Assembly: GCF_005405365.1 (NCBI RefSeq)
Contig: NZ_BJDX01000007.1
Coordinates: 101,035 to 165,034 of the forward strand
Direction: 5' to 3'
From: Enterococcus xiangfangensis
GTDB taxonomy: Bacteria; Bacillota; Bacilli; Lactobacillales; Enterococcaceae
Length of the DNA stretch: 64,000 nt
A program made the position numbers and the translations under genes. Every line of letters starts with the position of its first letter. The first letter of the stretch is position 1. A model generated the notes under the pieces. That model saw only the letters and a program-made list of their open reading frames with translations. It searched no databases and was not told where the DNA came from. This document shows positions 41,920-51,449 of this stretch, piece after piece.

Positions 41920-42570
41920 TTACACCTCGCTTTTGATCAACTCAAGTTTCGCTGCGTATTCTTTTGCTACTTCAGTAACAGCCGCGAAATCACCTTTGGC
42001 AGCTGGTGCTAATAAATTCCCACCGACACCGACACAAATGACTCCAGCTTTGAACCAATCTGCTAAATTTTCTAATCCGACACCGCCTGTTGGCATAATA
42101 TTCAATTGCGGCAACGGTGCTTTGAACGCTTTGATGATGCTTGGACCAAACGCACTGCCTGGGAATAATTTGACGATGTCAACGCCTGATTTTAAAGCTT
42201 CCTTCATTTCAGTGATCGTCATGCAGCCTGGTAAATAAGGGATTTGGTATAAGTTACAAATCTCTGCTGTTTCAGCATCAAAACATGGGCTAACGACATA
42301 CTCTGCACCAGCCATAATCGCGATTCTTGCTGTAACGGCATCTAAAACGGTTCCTGCTCCAATCACGACATCTTCGCGTGCTGAATATTTTTCAACTAAT
42401 TCTCCGATTAATTCTTCCGCATTAGGAACAGTAAAGGTCAATTCGATTCCTTTGATCCCGCCTTCAATAATCGCATCTGTCGCTTTGAACGCCTCTTCTT
42501 TATTTTTTCCTCGAACAACGGCAATCACACCGGCATTTTCTAGTTTATTCAAAATATTCATTTTTTTCAT
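41920..42570 (-). CDS. kdgA: KDPG/KHG aldolase
   Basis: About 216 residues of the class I KDPG aldolase family. Catalytic Glu lies in GIKGIELTFTVP and the Schiff-base Lys in DIVKLFPGSAFGP; the phosphate site is MPTGGVGLENL. It splits 2-keto-3-deoxy-6-phosphogluconate to pyruvate and glyceraldehyde 3-phosphate. The ATG at 42570 follows AAAGGGA; a TTG at 42588 is open but less likely. It lies between the EIIC gene and kdgK. Confidence 0.93.
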   Translation of the reverse strand: MKKMNILNKLENAGVIAVVRGKNKEEAFKATDAIIEGGIKGIELTFTVPNAEELIGELVEKYSAREDVVIGAGTVLDAVTARIAIMAGAEYVVSPCFDAETAEICNLYQIPYLPGCMTITEMKEALKSGVDIVKLFPGSAFGPSIIKAFKAPLPQLNIMPTGGVGLENLADWFKAGVICVGVGGNLLAPAAKGDFAAVTEVAKEYAAKLELIKSEV

Positions 42571-42596
42571 TTCATCTGTCCCTTTCAACTACGATA

Positions 42597-43946
42597 TTAA
42601 CTGTTTGATAATTCTGTAGTTATTTTCTTTCTATTGAATAGCGCAAAAGCAATCGTTACTACACCTAAGATGATCGCTCCTACTACTCCAATATTAGCAG
42701 TTAATTGATATGTGATCCAAGAGAATGGACTTGCTGCAAAATCAATTGATGCTACTGATTCAGTTCCTTTTGGAATAAGTGAACTGTCAACGATTTGAAC
42801 CGCTTTAGTAAAGATTGTTGACAATGAAGTTGCAAATAATACACCGGTAACAAGAGTTAAGATTCCAGTTATCAATGAACGCAACACATTTCCTTTAGTA
42901 TAAGGCAATACTAATGGGAAAATATAGATCAAACCAGATAATGATGCCAATGGTAAAAATTTATTTCCCGGAATGATTACTGATAAGAATAAAATAATTG
43001 GAACTAATAACAATGAACAAACTAAAGTTACTGGATGACCGATGACTAAGGCTGGTGTCATACCGATATTTAGTTTCCGTCCGCCTTTTAATCTAGAACC
43101 GATCAACTCTTGTGATCTTTGAGAAATAGGATTTAATCCTTCGATAAATTGACCAGTAATTTTAGGAATCAAGACCATTACTGCTGCCATTGTGATTCCT
43201 AATGTCAACATTTGAGCAACTGTGTATTGAGCAATCAACCCTAGCAAGATCCCAACGATGACTCCTAAGAAAAGTGGTTCGCCGAAAACACCAAATTTGT
43301 CTTGCATTTTTTTAGCATCAAGATCCACTTTATTCAATCCAGGGATTTTTTCAATAATCCAATCAGTAACAATCGCAAACGGAATGAACCCTACACAAAA
43401 CGCTTGCGGAATCGAGATTCCCTCGAGATCTTTGCCATAAAAAGCTTCCATTTTTTTCTGTGAACGATCCGCACCGATCAATGTGATAGCTACGGTTACA
43501 ACAACTGCAAAAAGTCCCCATAAGAAACTGTCGGTAGCGATCGAAACAATCGATCCGATAAATGCAAAATGCCAATAATTCCACAAATCAATATTGACAG
43601 TATTCGTTGTTCTAGTAAAGAGCATAATAATGTTGACCAACAAGCCTAACGGAATGACGATCGCACCAACTTCGGTACCGTAAGCAACGGCCGCAGCTGC
43701 TGGCCAGCCGATATCCAATGTTTTTAAATTTAATCCATACAGTTCAACCATCTTGCTGACGGCTGGTCCTAAATTATCTGCTAATAATTTCGTGATTACA
43801 CTTAATCCAACAAAACCAATCCCAACAGAGATCCCAGCTCGTAAAGATTTAGCGACACCTAACCCTAAAATAATTCCAAAAATTGTAAAGATAATCGGCA
43901 TCATAACACTAGCGCCCAAACTCATGACATAATTGATAACTACCAT
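42597..43946 (-). CDS. galactitol-type PTS EIIC (GatC-like), without EIIA/EIIB
   Basis: About 449 residues with ten or more transmembrane helices, matching the EIIC-GAT/SgcC family (GWPAAAAVAYGTEVGAIVIP, FCVGFIPFAIVTDWI, TPALVIGHPVTLVCS, ISQRSQELIGSRLKGGRKLNIG). GatC proteins carry their sugar inward as EIIB phosphorylates it. No EIIA or EIIB lies in this operon or nearby, so it either borrows them or works as a carrier. The ATG at 43946 has AAGGAGG 8 nt upstream; the longer frame to 43967 contains that ribosome site. Position between kduD and kdgA suggests import of a sugar acid. Confidence 0.85.
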   Translation of the reverse strand: MVVINYVMSLGASVMMPIIFTIFGIILGLGVAKSLRAGISVGIGFVGLSVITKLLADNLGPAVSKMVELYGLNLKTLDIGWPAAAAVAYGTEVGAIVIPLGLLVNIIMLFTRTTNTVNIDLWNYWHFAFIGSIVSIATDSFLWGLFAVVVTVAITLIGADRSQKKMEAFYGKDLEGISIPQAFCVGFIPFAIVTDWIIEKIPGLNKVDLDAKKMQDKFGVFGEPLFLGVIVGILLGLIAQYTVAQMLTLGITMAAVMVLIPKITGQFIEGLNPISQRSQELIGSRLKGGRKLNIGMTPALVIGHPVTLVCSLLLVPIILFLSVIIPGNKFLPLASLSGLIYIFPLVLPYTKGNVLRSLITGILTLVTGVLFATSLSTIFTKAVQIVDSSLIPKGTESVASIDFAASPFSWITYQLTANIGVVGAIILGVVTIAFALFNRKKITTELSNS

Positions 43947-44048
43947 GGCCTTTTCCTCCTTAAACATCCCAATCGATTAATTCATAAATTCACAATGTAC
44001 AAGTTAGAGTAAGGCTGGCTTAAACCAGCCTTACAAAATTTCAACAAA

Positions 44049-44855
44049 TTATGGTTGTTTACCGATGTAAGCTAAGATTCCGCCATCAACATACAACACA
44101 TGTCCATTTACAAAGTCAGAAGCATCAGATGCTAAGAAAACTGCTGGTCCTTGTAAATCTGCTGTTGTTCCCCAACGTGCAGCTGGTGTTTTAGCAATAA
44201 TAAATTGGTCAAATGGATGACGAGAACCATCTGGTTGTTTTTCGCGCAATGGTGCTGTTTGTGGTGTTGCGATGTAACCAGGTCCGATTCCATTACATTG
44301 GATATTTGCTTCACCAAACTCTGCACAAATATTCCGTGTCAACATTTTTAATCCGCCTTTTGCAGCCGCATAAGCAGAAACAGTTTCTCTTCCTAATTCA
44401 CTCATCATTGAACAGATATTGATGATTTTTCCATGACCTTTTTTGATCATGCCTGGAATTACTGCTTTTGATACGATAAATGGTGCATTCAAGTCTACGT
44501 CAATAACTTGACGGAAAGATTCTGCAGACATTTCTAACATTGGAACACGTTTGATGATCCCTGCATTGTTTACTAAAACATCGATCGTACCAACTTCTTT
44601 TTCTACTTGAGCAACGAAATCATTTACTTCTTGTTCGTTCGTAACATCGCAGACATATCCTTTAGCATCGATTCCTTCTTCTTTATATGCGGCAATGCCT
44701 TTATCTACTAATTCTTGTTTAATATCATTAAATACAACTGTTGCACCAGCTTTAGCAAATGCAGAGGCAATACTAAAACCAATTCCGTAAGACGCTCCAG
44801 TCACAAGTGCAACTTTTCCTTTTAAACTAAATGAATCCATTGAAAAATCTGACAT
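44049..44855 (-). CDS. kduD: 2-deoxy-D-gluconate 3-dehydrogenase / gluconate 5-dehydrogenase (SDR)
   Basis: A 268-residue short-chain dehydrogenase with the cofactor loop TGASYGIGFSIA, NNAGI, catalytic Ser in NICSMMSEL, YAAAKGG (Tyr, Lys), and GPGYIATPQT. It resembles KduD/Ga5DH proteins, which interconvert keto-deoxy-sugar acids with NAD(P)(H). It would supply 2-keto-3-deoxygluconate for KdgK and KdgA in the same operon. It is the first gene, with a palindrome just upstream and the IclR gene further upstream on the same strand. Confidence 0.85.
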   Translation of the reverse strand: MSDFSMDSFSLKGKVALVTGASYGIGFSIASAFAKAGATVVFNDIKQELVDKGIAAYKEEGIDAKGYVCDVTNEQEVNDFVAQVEKEVGTIDVLVNNAGIIKRVPMLEMSAESFRQVIDVDLNAPFIVSKAVIPGMIKKGHGKIINICSMMSELGRETVSAYAAAKGGLKMLTRNICAEFGEANIQCNGIGPGYIATPQTAPLREKQPDGSRHPFDQFIIAKTPAARWGTTADLQGPAVFLASDASDFVNGHVLYVDGGILAYIGKQP

Positions 44856-44872
44856 CTCATTCCCTCTTTTCC

Positions 44873-44898
44873 TATTTGGAAATTACGTTTTCCAAATA
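44873..44898. promoter_or_regulatory. palindrome upstream of kduD, probable IclR/KdgR operator
   Basis: TATTTGGAAA-N6-TTTCCAAATA, perfect 10-bp arms, 17 bp before the kduD start. Placement near the start of the operon suggests repression by the linked IclR protein. Confidence 0.6.
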
Positions 44899-45269
44899 AA
44901 GTATTTTACATTTGTGAGTATAGGCGCTTAGAAATAAAAAATCAAGCGTTTTCGACAAAAAATGTATTCGGTTCCAGCTTGAAATAACTTATTTATTTAT
45001 CAAAAATTCTCTTTTTTCGCAAATTGTGCAGAACGAATTTTTTGGTGCTCATTTTGGAAAACACAGTGAAATTATTTAGTCAATGTTAATTTAGCAGTAT
45101 CAAATAAATGTTTTTTTGAAAAATGGTTTTCAAAACATTCATTGATCATATGAAATAAATCACAAAGAGTTACGATCTTTTTTTCTAAAACAAAGTTTTA
45201 CAATAACAAAATAAAAAAAGCGATTTTTTTATTTTGTTGTCTTGCAGTTGCCTATTTAAAAAAAGCGAT
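44899..45269. other. AT-rich regulatory region between iclR and kduD
   Basis: About 370 bp without a gene. It holds a second GAAA/TTTC-type palindrome at 45114-45135. Confidence 0.45.
45114..45135. promoter_or_regulatory. second GAAA/TTTC palindrome
   Basis: TTTTGAAAA-N4-TTTTCAAAA, perfect 9-bp arms, about 260 bp before kduD. It is similar in style to the palindrome at 44873. Confidence 0.45.
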
Positions 45270-45306
45270 AAAAAAAGACCAGAGAGTCTTCCCTTCTCTG
45301 GTCTTA
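45270..45306 (-). terminator. terminator of the IclR gene
   Basis: The stem AAGACCAGAGA/TCTCTGGTCTT is followed by a T-run on the reverse strand, so the regulator is a separate unit from kduD. Confidence 0.85.
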
Positions 45307-45324
45307 AATCTGATGACAACAAGC

Positions 45325-46089
45325 TTATCGTAATCGTTTTTCTATTTTTTCTTTCGTAACTTGCAATTCAGTTACAACTTTTTGCCGATAATCCGTGGAA
45401 AATCTGAATTTTGGGAAGCTGACACTCATGGCGCCAACAACCTTACGATTTTTTTCAATCGTAACGGCTACACAATAACCGTCATCTTCTTGTTCCTCAT
45501 CATCGATTGAAAAACCTCTTTTACGAATCTCAACTAAATCTGCTTTTAAAACTGCTGGATCAGTAATGGTATTTCTTGCTAATTGAACCAACTCCGTCTG
45601 ATCAAGATAAGCATCTAACTGCTGTTTCGTAAATGTGCTCAAAATAGCTTTTCCCATCCCTGAACTATATAAAGGACGCGACAAGCCGATTCGTGAAGTC
45701 ATATATATTCCTTGATTTTGCGGTTCTAGTTTATCAATGTATACGACTTTATTATTTTCTAAAACCGATAAGTGAATCGTCTCATTCAATGCTACTCGCA
45801 GCTCTTCCAGATACGGTTTACTGATAGCCAGCAAACGTTCTGCTTCGATGTTTTGCGTATTATATTCCATAAACTTAGTCCCTAAGTAATACAATTTTGA
45901 CTCATCGCGAATGACATAGCCGATATAAATCAACGTCTCTAGGATTTTTGAAAGATTTGAAGGCGTGATCCCTGTCTTTTTTGATAGCGTTTGAATCGTT
46001 TCTCCTCCATCTTCAGCAAGAGTATCTAAAATTGTAGCTGCTTTCAACAGTACACTGCCGTATAGTTTCTTTTCCGTATTTTTTTCCAA
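45325..46089 (-). CDS. IclR family regulator (KdgR-like)
   Basis: A 254-residue IclR protein with an N-terminal winged helix (QTLSKKTGITPSNLSKILET) and C-terminal effector domain (about 85-250; SRIGLSRPLYSSGMGKAILS, DDEEQEDDGYCVAVTIEK). IclR proteins next to ketodeoxygluconate genes usually sense KDG-type acids and control the pathway. The two palindromes before kduD are the likely targets. It has its own terminator. GAGGGAACAAG precedes the start. Confidence 0.9.
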   Translation of the reverse strand: MEKNTEKKLYGSVLLKAATILDTLAEDGGETIQTLSKKTGITPSNLSKILETLIYIGYVIRDESKLYYLGTKFMEYNTQNIEAERLLAISKPYLEELRVALNETIHLSVLENNKVVYIDKLEPQNQGIYMTSRIGLSRPLYSSGMGKAILSTFTKQQLDAYLDQTELVQLARNTITDPAVLKADLVEIRKRGFSIDDEEQEDDGYCVAVTIEKNRKVVGAMSVSFPKFRFSTDYRQKVVTELQVTKEKIEKRLR

Positions 46090-46350
46090 CTTGTTCCCTC
46101 CGAATTAAACGATTGTCTAGATTCAATATTTTTGATCGACGGCTTTTATCGTTTAACAGTATAGCACGAGCCGCCGCAAAAAAAACTAAGTCTTTTTGTA
46201 GCTGAGAAAAGTCCACGACAAGTCTCACAAATCTGCTCATTTAATTTTCTTGTGATAACTATCTGTTCTTAACAAAAAAAATTGCGACAAAATCAGACGG
46301 CTTCCAGAAATTTCGACTTATTCCCAAAGAAACCAGGATACCATTTATGC
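46090..46350. other. spacer between queA terminator and IclR gene
   Basis: No gene was found. ATTGCGACAAAAT at about 46281-46293 looks like one unpaired arm of the recurring terminator family. Confidence 0.35.
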
Positions 46351-46389
46351 AAAAAAAGGAGCATGACAAAATTTTTGCCATCCCCCTTT
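46351..46389 (-). terminator. terminator of queA
   Basis: The stem AAAGGAGCATGACAAAA/TTTTTGCCATCCCCCTTT with mismatches. It is another member of the TGACAAAA hairpin family. Confidence 0.65.
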
Positions 46390-46422
46390 CACTATTATAG
46401 AAGAAACTATTCTTTCTACTAA

Positions 46423-47454
46423 TTACTTAACGAACATCGCATCGCCGAAACTGAAGAAGCGATAGCGCTCTTCAATCGCATGATGATAGGCGGCTAACGT
46501 TTTTTCCCGTCCAGCAAAGGCACTCACCAACATTACGAGTGTTGATTTTGGTAAGTGGAAATTTGTCGAAAAGGCTTGAACAACTTTAAATTCATAGCCC
46601 GGTGTGATAAAAATATCTGTCCAACCGCTGTCAGCTTTAAGTTCACCATTGAATTTGGTCCCAATCGTTTCTAAAGTTCGGATCGATGTTGTTCCAACAG
46701 CAACGATTTTTCCGCCGTTAGCGCGAACTTTATTTAATTGAGCGGCAGCGTCTTCTGTCAAACGATAAAACTCGCTGTGCATTTGGTGTTCAGCAATATT
46801 TTCCACACTGACTGGTCGGAACGTTCCCAATCCTACATGCAAAGTCAAATAAACAAGTTTCACACCTTTTTCCGCAATTTTTTTCAACAATTCAGGAGTG
46901 AAATGCAATCCGGCAGTCGGTGCCGCCGCCGAACCATTTTCTTTGGCATAAACGGTCTGATAACGCTCCGGATCTTCTAGTCGTTCCTTTATATAAGGAG
47001 GCAGCGGCATTTCGCCTAGTGATTCTAGATTTTCTAAAAAGATTCCTTCATAAGAAAATTCTACAATCCGTCCACCGTGTTCTAATTCAGTTTTTACTTC
47101 TGCCCGCAAACGGCCGTCACCAAAAATGATCTGGGTACCGACTTTGGCACGACGGGCAGGTTTGATCAAAGTTTCCCACTCGTCTCCTTGCGTATTGTTT
47201 AGTAACAATACTTCTAGATGCCCACCAGTTTCAGGCTTCTCACCGTACAATCGAGCAGGTAAAACCCGAGTGTCATTCATCACTAAGGCATCTCCTGGGT
47301 TCAGTTCTTCAATTATTTCATCAAAATGTTTATCTTCAATTTCGCCAGTTTCCCGATCCAGCACTAATAAACGTGAACTGTCGCGCTTTTCTAGAGGGGT
47401 TTGGGCAATTAATTCTTCTGGTAAATCAAAATCAAAATCTTCTGTAGTTAACAT
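46423..47454 (-). CDS. queA: S-adenosylmethionine:tRNA ribosyltransferase-isomerase
   Basis: A 343-residue QueA. It starts [20 protein letters not shown] and contains the family motifs [55 protein letters not shown] and HYH-like [21 protein letters not shown]. It adds the epoxycyclopentane part to preQ1 in tRNA, after Tgt. Monocistronic here. GAGGAGAAGCT precedes the start. Confidence 0.97.
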   Translation of the reverse strand: MLTTEDFDFDLPEELIAQTPLEKRDSSRLLVLDRETGEIEDKHFDEIIEELNPGDALVMNDTRVLPARLYGEKPETGGHLEVLLLNNTQGDEWETLIKPARRAKVGTQIIFGDGRLRAEVKTELEHGGRIVEFSYEGIFLENLESLGEMPLPPYIKERLEDPERYQTVYAKENGSAAAPTAGLHFTPELLKKIAEKGVKLVYLTLHVGLGTFRPVSVENIAEHQMHSEFYRLTEDAAAQLNKVRANGGKIVAVGTTSIRTLETIGTKFNGELKADSGWTDIFITPGYEFKVVQAFSTNFHLPKSTLVMLVSAFAGREKTLAAYHHAIEERYRFFSFGDAMFVK

Positions 47455-47580
47455 AGCTTCTCCTCTTTTCCTCGGCTATTCTAACATGTGAGACTTTTCT
47501 TGAAAAGCCAAGTACTAGCTTAAAAACAAAAAATCCTTTATGCTTACTTAAAATTAGTAAAAACACTGGAGGCTTTTTCT

Positions 47581-48468
47581 ATGTCTTATTTTCATCACGT
47601 TTCTTTATTGACTTCACAGCGGCAAGAAAATTTAACTTTTTACACAGAAATTTTAGGCTTGCGTTTTGTAAAAAATACGGTCAATCAAGAAAATACTCGG
47701 ATGCTTCATTATTATTATGGCGATTATCAAGGCAGTCCCGGTTCTGTCATTACTTTTTTTATTGTCCCTCACTTAGGTCAGCGTCGTGATGAGTCGCAAT
47801 TTTTATCAGAGATCGGGTTGAACGTCCCAAAACATAGTTTAGATTTTTGGCAACAACGGTTTGAAAAATTTTCCGTTCCTGTAGAACGAACCGCAGATCA
47901 ATTGATCGTTCAAGATCCGGACCAGGTTACTTTGATCTTTAACGAAACAAATATTTCAACTCCGGAACGTGCCAACATTGTCAAAAATGATATTCCTGCT
48001 GAAAAACAAATCTTAGGGTTAGCCGCAATCAATTTTCAAGTTGCTGATCCTGTAAAAACTGCTGATTTTTTTGAAAAATTATTAGGCTGGACTGGTGACG
48101 ACAACCATATCCAATTAAGCCCTACAGAAGCGATTACTCTTACTGCTAGCGATTCGCTAACAAAGACTCGAATGGGTCGCGGCAGTATCGATCACGTTGC
48201 CTTTGCTGTTGAGAGCGACGAAGCGTTAGAACAGCTCCGTGAAAAAGCTCGTCGCCAAAAATGGCAGATTGAGAAAATGATTTCACGCGGCTATTTCAAA
48301 AGTCTTTACATTCGCGAACCTGGCGGAAATCGCGTTGAATTTGCTACAGTCGCTCCTGGTTTTACGATCGATGAACCTTTGGAACACTTAGGCGAACAGT
48401 TAGCCCTCCCGCCGTTCCTAGCTGCGCAACGTGCGGATATCGAAAAGAATCTCTATCCCGAAAAATGA
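47581..48468 (+). CDS. ring-cleaving-dioxygenase-like glyoxalase (VOC) protein
   Basis: A 295-residue protein made of two vicinal-oxygen-chelate modules: residues 1-115 (HHVSLLTSQRQENLTFYTEILG) and 145-265 (GLAAINFQVADPVKTADFFEKLLG, then GSIDHVAFAVESDE and REPGGNRVEFATV). Metal ligands are the His of FHHVSL, His of IDHVAF and Glu of NRVEFA. This matches the MhqO/YkcA type, metal-dependent proteins linked in Bacillus to quinone stress. The substrate here is unknown. Monocistronic with its own terminator. Confidence 0.87.
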   Translation: MSYFHHVSLLTSQRQENLTFYTEILGLRFVKNTVNQENTRMLHYYYGDYQGSPGSVITFFIVPHLGQRRDESQFLSEIGLNVPKHSLDFWQQRFEKFSVPVERTADQLIVQDPDQVTLIFNETNISTPERANIVKNDIPAEKQILGLAAINFQVADPVKTADFFEKLLGWTGDDNHIQLSPTEAITLTASDSLTKTRMGRGSIDHVAFAVESDEALEQLREKARRQKWQIEKMISRGYFKSLYIREPGGNRVEFATVAPGFTIDEPLEHLGEQLALPPFLAAQRADIEKNLYPEK

Positions 48469-48479
48469 TCAATTCTCTG

Positions 48480-48515
48480 CAACTTCTCAAATATATTTGA
48501 GAAGTTGTTTTTTTT
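48480..48515 (+). terminator. terminator of the VOC protein gene
   Basis: The perfect stem CAACTTCTCAAAT/ATTTGAGAAGTTG is followed by a T-run. Confidence 0.9.
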
Positions 48516-48653
48516 ACGGCCGCTAATTGATCGATTATTAGAGATAAAATAGTTATAAAAAATATTAATATGTTATTTTTATTTTTTATTTTTCTGCTTG
48601 TGTCAGTTATTTAGTACCTTTTACGAGCCTGTCATTTGCTTTTTTATCACTAT

Positions 48654-48682
48654 TTGTAGCATACTAAAATTATAACTATGTT
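48654..48682 (+). promoter_or_regulatory. opuC operon promoter
   Basis: TTGTAG, a 17-bp spacer and TATGTT, 28 bp before the ATG. The surrounding 150 bp are very AT-rich, as in many osmotically induced promoters. Confidence 0.5.
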
Positions 48683-48709
48683 AAATTATTGACATTTAGG
48701 AGTGAGAAA

Positions 48710-49882
48710 ATGATTGAATTTGACCATGTCTCTAAAATATACCCTGGAAACAAAGTGGCAGCAGAAGATGTCACCCTTACGATCAATAAAGGCGAATTTG
48801 TTTGTTTGATTGGAACCAGTGGTAGCGGAAAAACAACAACGATGCGGATGATCAATCGGATGATCGACCCAACCAAAGGAACGATCACCATTAATGGCGA
48901 AGATATCCAAAAGAAAAATCCCGTTGAATTGCGCCGCCAAATCGGCTACGTCATTCAAAATATCGGACTTATGCCGCATATGACGATCCGAGAAAATATC
49001 ACCCTCGTCCAGCGTTTATTGAAGGTAAGCAAAGAAGAGCAAAACAAAACAGCGGAAAAAATGATCGACCTCGTTGAATTACCGCGCGAAATGTTGGATC
49101 GTTATCCCCATGAATTATCTGGCGGACAACAACAACGGATCGGTGTTGTTCGTGCGCTTGCAGCAGATCAAGATGTCATTTTGATGGATGAACCGTTTGG
49201 TGCCTTAGACCCGATCACTCGCGATTCCCTGCAAGATCTTGTGAAAGATCTACAAGAGCGGTTAGGTAAAACGATCGTCTTTGTAACTCATGATATGGAT
49301 GAAGCACTAAAATTAGCGAATCGAATCGCAATCATGGATGACGGAAAAGTAATCCAGTACGATACACCAGAAAATATTTTGCAACAACCAGCTAATGAGT
49401 TCGTAGAAGAACTACTAGGCGAGGACCGCTTGTTGCAAGCAAAACCGGATACTACGACTGTTGGTGAGATCATGTCGAAAACGGCTGTATCCATTACTCC
49501 GGAAAAAAGTTTACAAAGCGCGATTCGTTTGATGCGGGAAAAACGTGTGGATACGTTATTAGTCGTTGACGAAGATGCGGTCTTAAAAGGATTCGTTGAT
49601 GTCGAAACGATTGATCGCGAACGTCGCCATGGAAAAGCAACGAGCATTGGCGATATCGTAAATCCAAAAGTTTTTTATGTAAAAGAGTCTGCTTTAGTGC
49701 GAGACAGCTTACAACGGATCTTAAAACGCGGCGTAAAATATGTTCCCGTCGTAGATGATAAAAACCATCTTGTCGGTATCTTAACGAGAGTCTCACTAGT
49801 AGATATCATTTATGATGTTCTTTGGGGCGAAGAAGAAACCTTCGGAGATGCGGCGGAAAATATTACAAGCGAGGAGGCGTGA
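48710..49882 (+). CDS. opuCA: glycine betaine/carnitine/choline ABC importer, ATPase with CBS pair
   Basis: About 390 residues. The ATPase domain (1-240) has Walker [10 protein letters not shown], signature [11 protein letters not shown], Walker [14 protein letters not shown] and the switch His in FVTHDMDEA. Two CBS domains follow (about 255-375), which in OpuC/OpuA systems sense ionic strength or c-di-AMP. It energises uptake of compatible solutes. AGGAGTGAG precedes the ATG at 48710. First gene of opuCA-CB-CC-CD; opuCB starts 3 bp after its stop. Confidence 0.92.
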   Translation: MIEFDHVSKIYPGNKVAAEDVTLTINKGEFVCLIGTSGSGKTTTMRMINRMIDPTKGTITINGEDIQKKNPVELRRQIGYVIQNIGLMPHMTIRENITLVQRLLKVSKEEQNKTAEKMIDLVELPREMLDRYPHELSGGQQQRIGVVRALAADQDVILMDEPFGALDPITRDSLQDLVKDLQERLGKTIVFVTHDMDEALKLANRIAIMDDGKVIQYDTPENILQQPANEFVEELLGEDRLLQAKPDTTTVGEIMSKTAVSITPEKSLQSAIRLMREKRVDTLLVVDEDAVLKGFVDVETIDRERRHGKATSIGDIVNPKVFYVKESALVRDSLQRILKRGVKYVPVVDDKNHLVGILTRVSLVDIIYDVLWGEEETFGDAAENITSEEA

Positions 49883-49884
49883 GC

Positions 49885-50520
49885 ATGCAAGCATTCATCA
49901 ATGAATATGGTGGGCAAATGCTGACAAAAAGCGCCGAACATTTATATATCTCGGCCATCGCATTAGGTCTAGGTATCTTAGTCGCCGTTCCTTTAGGCGT
50001 TGTACTGACCCGCCTGCCAAAAATATCAAGCTTTGTGATCGGGATCGCCAGCGTTTTACAAACGGTTCCTTCACTAGCTCTTTTAGCACTGATGATCCCT
50101 TTCTTCGGTGTAGGAAAATTCCCGGCGATCATCGCGCTGTTCATCTATTCTTTACTACCAATCTTGCGAAACACTTTCGTTGGGATGAAAAATGTCGACA
50201 GTAACTATCGCGATGTTGCCAAAGGAATGGGAATGACGAATCTCCAATCTATCTTTACGGTAGAATTGCCGATTGCTATTCCAACGATCATGGCAGGAAT
50301 TCGTTTAGCCGCTGTCTATGTCATCGCTTGGGCAACGCTGGCTTCTTATATTGGTGCCGGCGGATTGGGCGACTTGATTTTTAGTGGGTTGAATAATTTC
50401 CAACCGCCGTTGATCGTTGCAGGAACGGTTCCTGTCATTTTGATGGCGCTGATCGTCGATTTGTTGTTAGGCTTTTTAGAAGATCACATGACGTCATCCG
50501 CACTAAGGAAGGAGGAATAA
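49885..50520 (+). CDS. opuCB: osmolyte ABC importer permease
   Basis: About 211 residues with five to six transmembrane helices and the inner-membrane EAA loop ([22 protein letters not shown]). It matches the ProW/OpuCB permeases. It should pair with the second permease (51450) to form the translocation pore. GAGGAGGCGTGAGC precedes the ATG at 49885. It lies 3 bp after opuCA and 3 bp before the lipoprotein gene. Confidence 0.92.
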   Translation: MQAFINEYGGQMLTKSAEHLYISAIALGLGILVAVPLGVVLTRLPKISSFVIGIASVLQTVPSLALLALMIPFFGVGKFPAIIALFIYSLLPILRNTFVGMKNVDSNYRDVAKGMGMTNLQSIFTVELPIAIPTIMAGIRLAAVYVIAWATLASYIGAGGLGDLIFSGLNNFQPPLIVAGTVPVILMALIVDLLLGFLEDHMTSSALRKEE

Positions 50521-50523
50521 CCA

Positions 50524-51441
50524 ATGAAAAAATTAAAAATTTTGACTTTACTCAGTCTTTCATTACTTTTTTTAAGTAGTTGTTCCTTTCCCGGACTAGC
50601 GTCAAACGACAGCGAAGACACGATTGGGATCACCGGCGGTATCACTTCGGAGACACAGATTTTAGCCAGCATAGTCTCTGGGATGATCAAACATTATACT
50701 GATCTAGATACGACGATCATTAATAATTTGGCGACAACAACGATCAATCATCAAGCAATGATGAACCAAGATGCCTCGATCTCTGCCGCTCGTTACACCG
50801 GAACGGACTTAACGACTACTCTAGGTCTGCCAGCGGAAAAAGATCCGAAAAAGGCCTTTAATATCGTCAAAAATGAATTCGAAAAACGCTATAATCAAAC
50901 TTGGTTTGCTTCCTACGGATTTGATAACACCTATGTTTTCTTAGTCCGTAAAGAGACTGCTGAAAAATATAACTTGAAAAAAGTGAGCGATTTAAAAGAA
51001 CATGCGGATGAATTAAGTGCCGGTGTCGATACTGCTTGGATTACTCGTGAAGGGGATGGTTATGACGGCTTTAAAGAAACATACGACTTTGAGTTTTCTT
51101 CAATCTTACCAATGCAGATCGGACTGGTCTACGACGCGGTCAATGCAGGAAAGATGGATATCGTTTTAGGTTACTCGACAGACGGACGGATCGCCAGCTA
51201 TGACTTGGTCATGTTAGAAGACGATCTAAGCTTCTTCCCGCCTTATGATGCGGCTCCGATTGCTTCAGACAAAGCTCTAAAAGAAAATCCAAAGATTCAG
51301 ACAGCATTGAAACGATTAGCAGGAACGATCAATACAAGAGAAATGCAAAAATTAAACTATCGTGCCGACAATGATTTAGTAGAACCTTCTGTTATCGCAG
51401 AAGACTTCTTGAAACAGCACAATTATTTCGAAGAGGAGTGA
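50524..51441 (+). CDS. opuCC: osmolyte-binding lipoprotein
   Basis: A 305-residue extracytoplasmic binding protein. The lipoprotein signal KILTLLSLSLLFLSSC gives a lipobox LSSC with Cys near residue 21. The mature part is an OpuAC/ProX-type fold (GITGGITSETQILASIV, ARYTGTDLTTTLG, DGYDGFKETYDFEF). It delivers quaternary amines to the OpuC permeases. The exact ligand (betaine, carnitine, choline) cannot be read. AAGGAGGAATAACC precedes the start. Confidence 0.92.
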   Translation: MKKLKILTLLSLSLLFLSSCSFPGLASNDSEDTIGITGGITSETQILASIVSGMIKHYTDLDTTIINNLATTTINHQAMMNQDASISAARYTGTDLTTTLGLPAEKDPKKAFNIVKNEFEKRYNQTWFASYGFDNTYVFLVRKETAEKYNLKKVSDLKEHADELSAGVDTAWITREGDGYDGFKETYDFEFSSILPMQIGLVYDAVNAGKMDIVLGYSTDGRIASYDLVMLEDDLSFFPPYDAAPIASDKALKENPKIQTALKRLAGTINTREMQKLNYRADNDLVEPSVIAEDFLKQHNYFEEE

Positions 51442-51449
51442 GGTTAACA

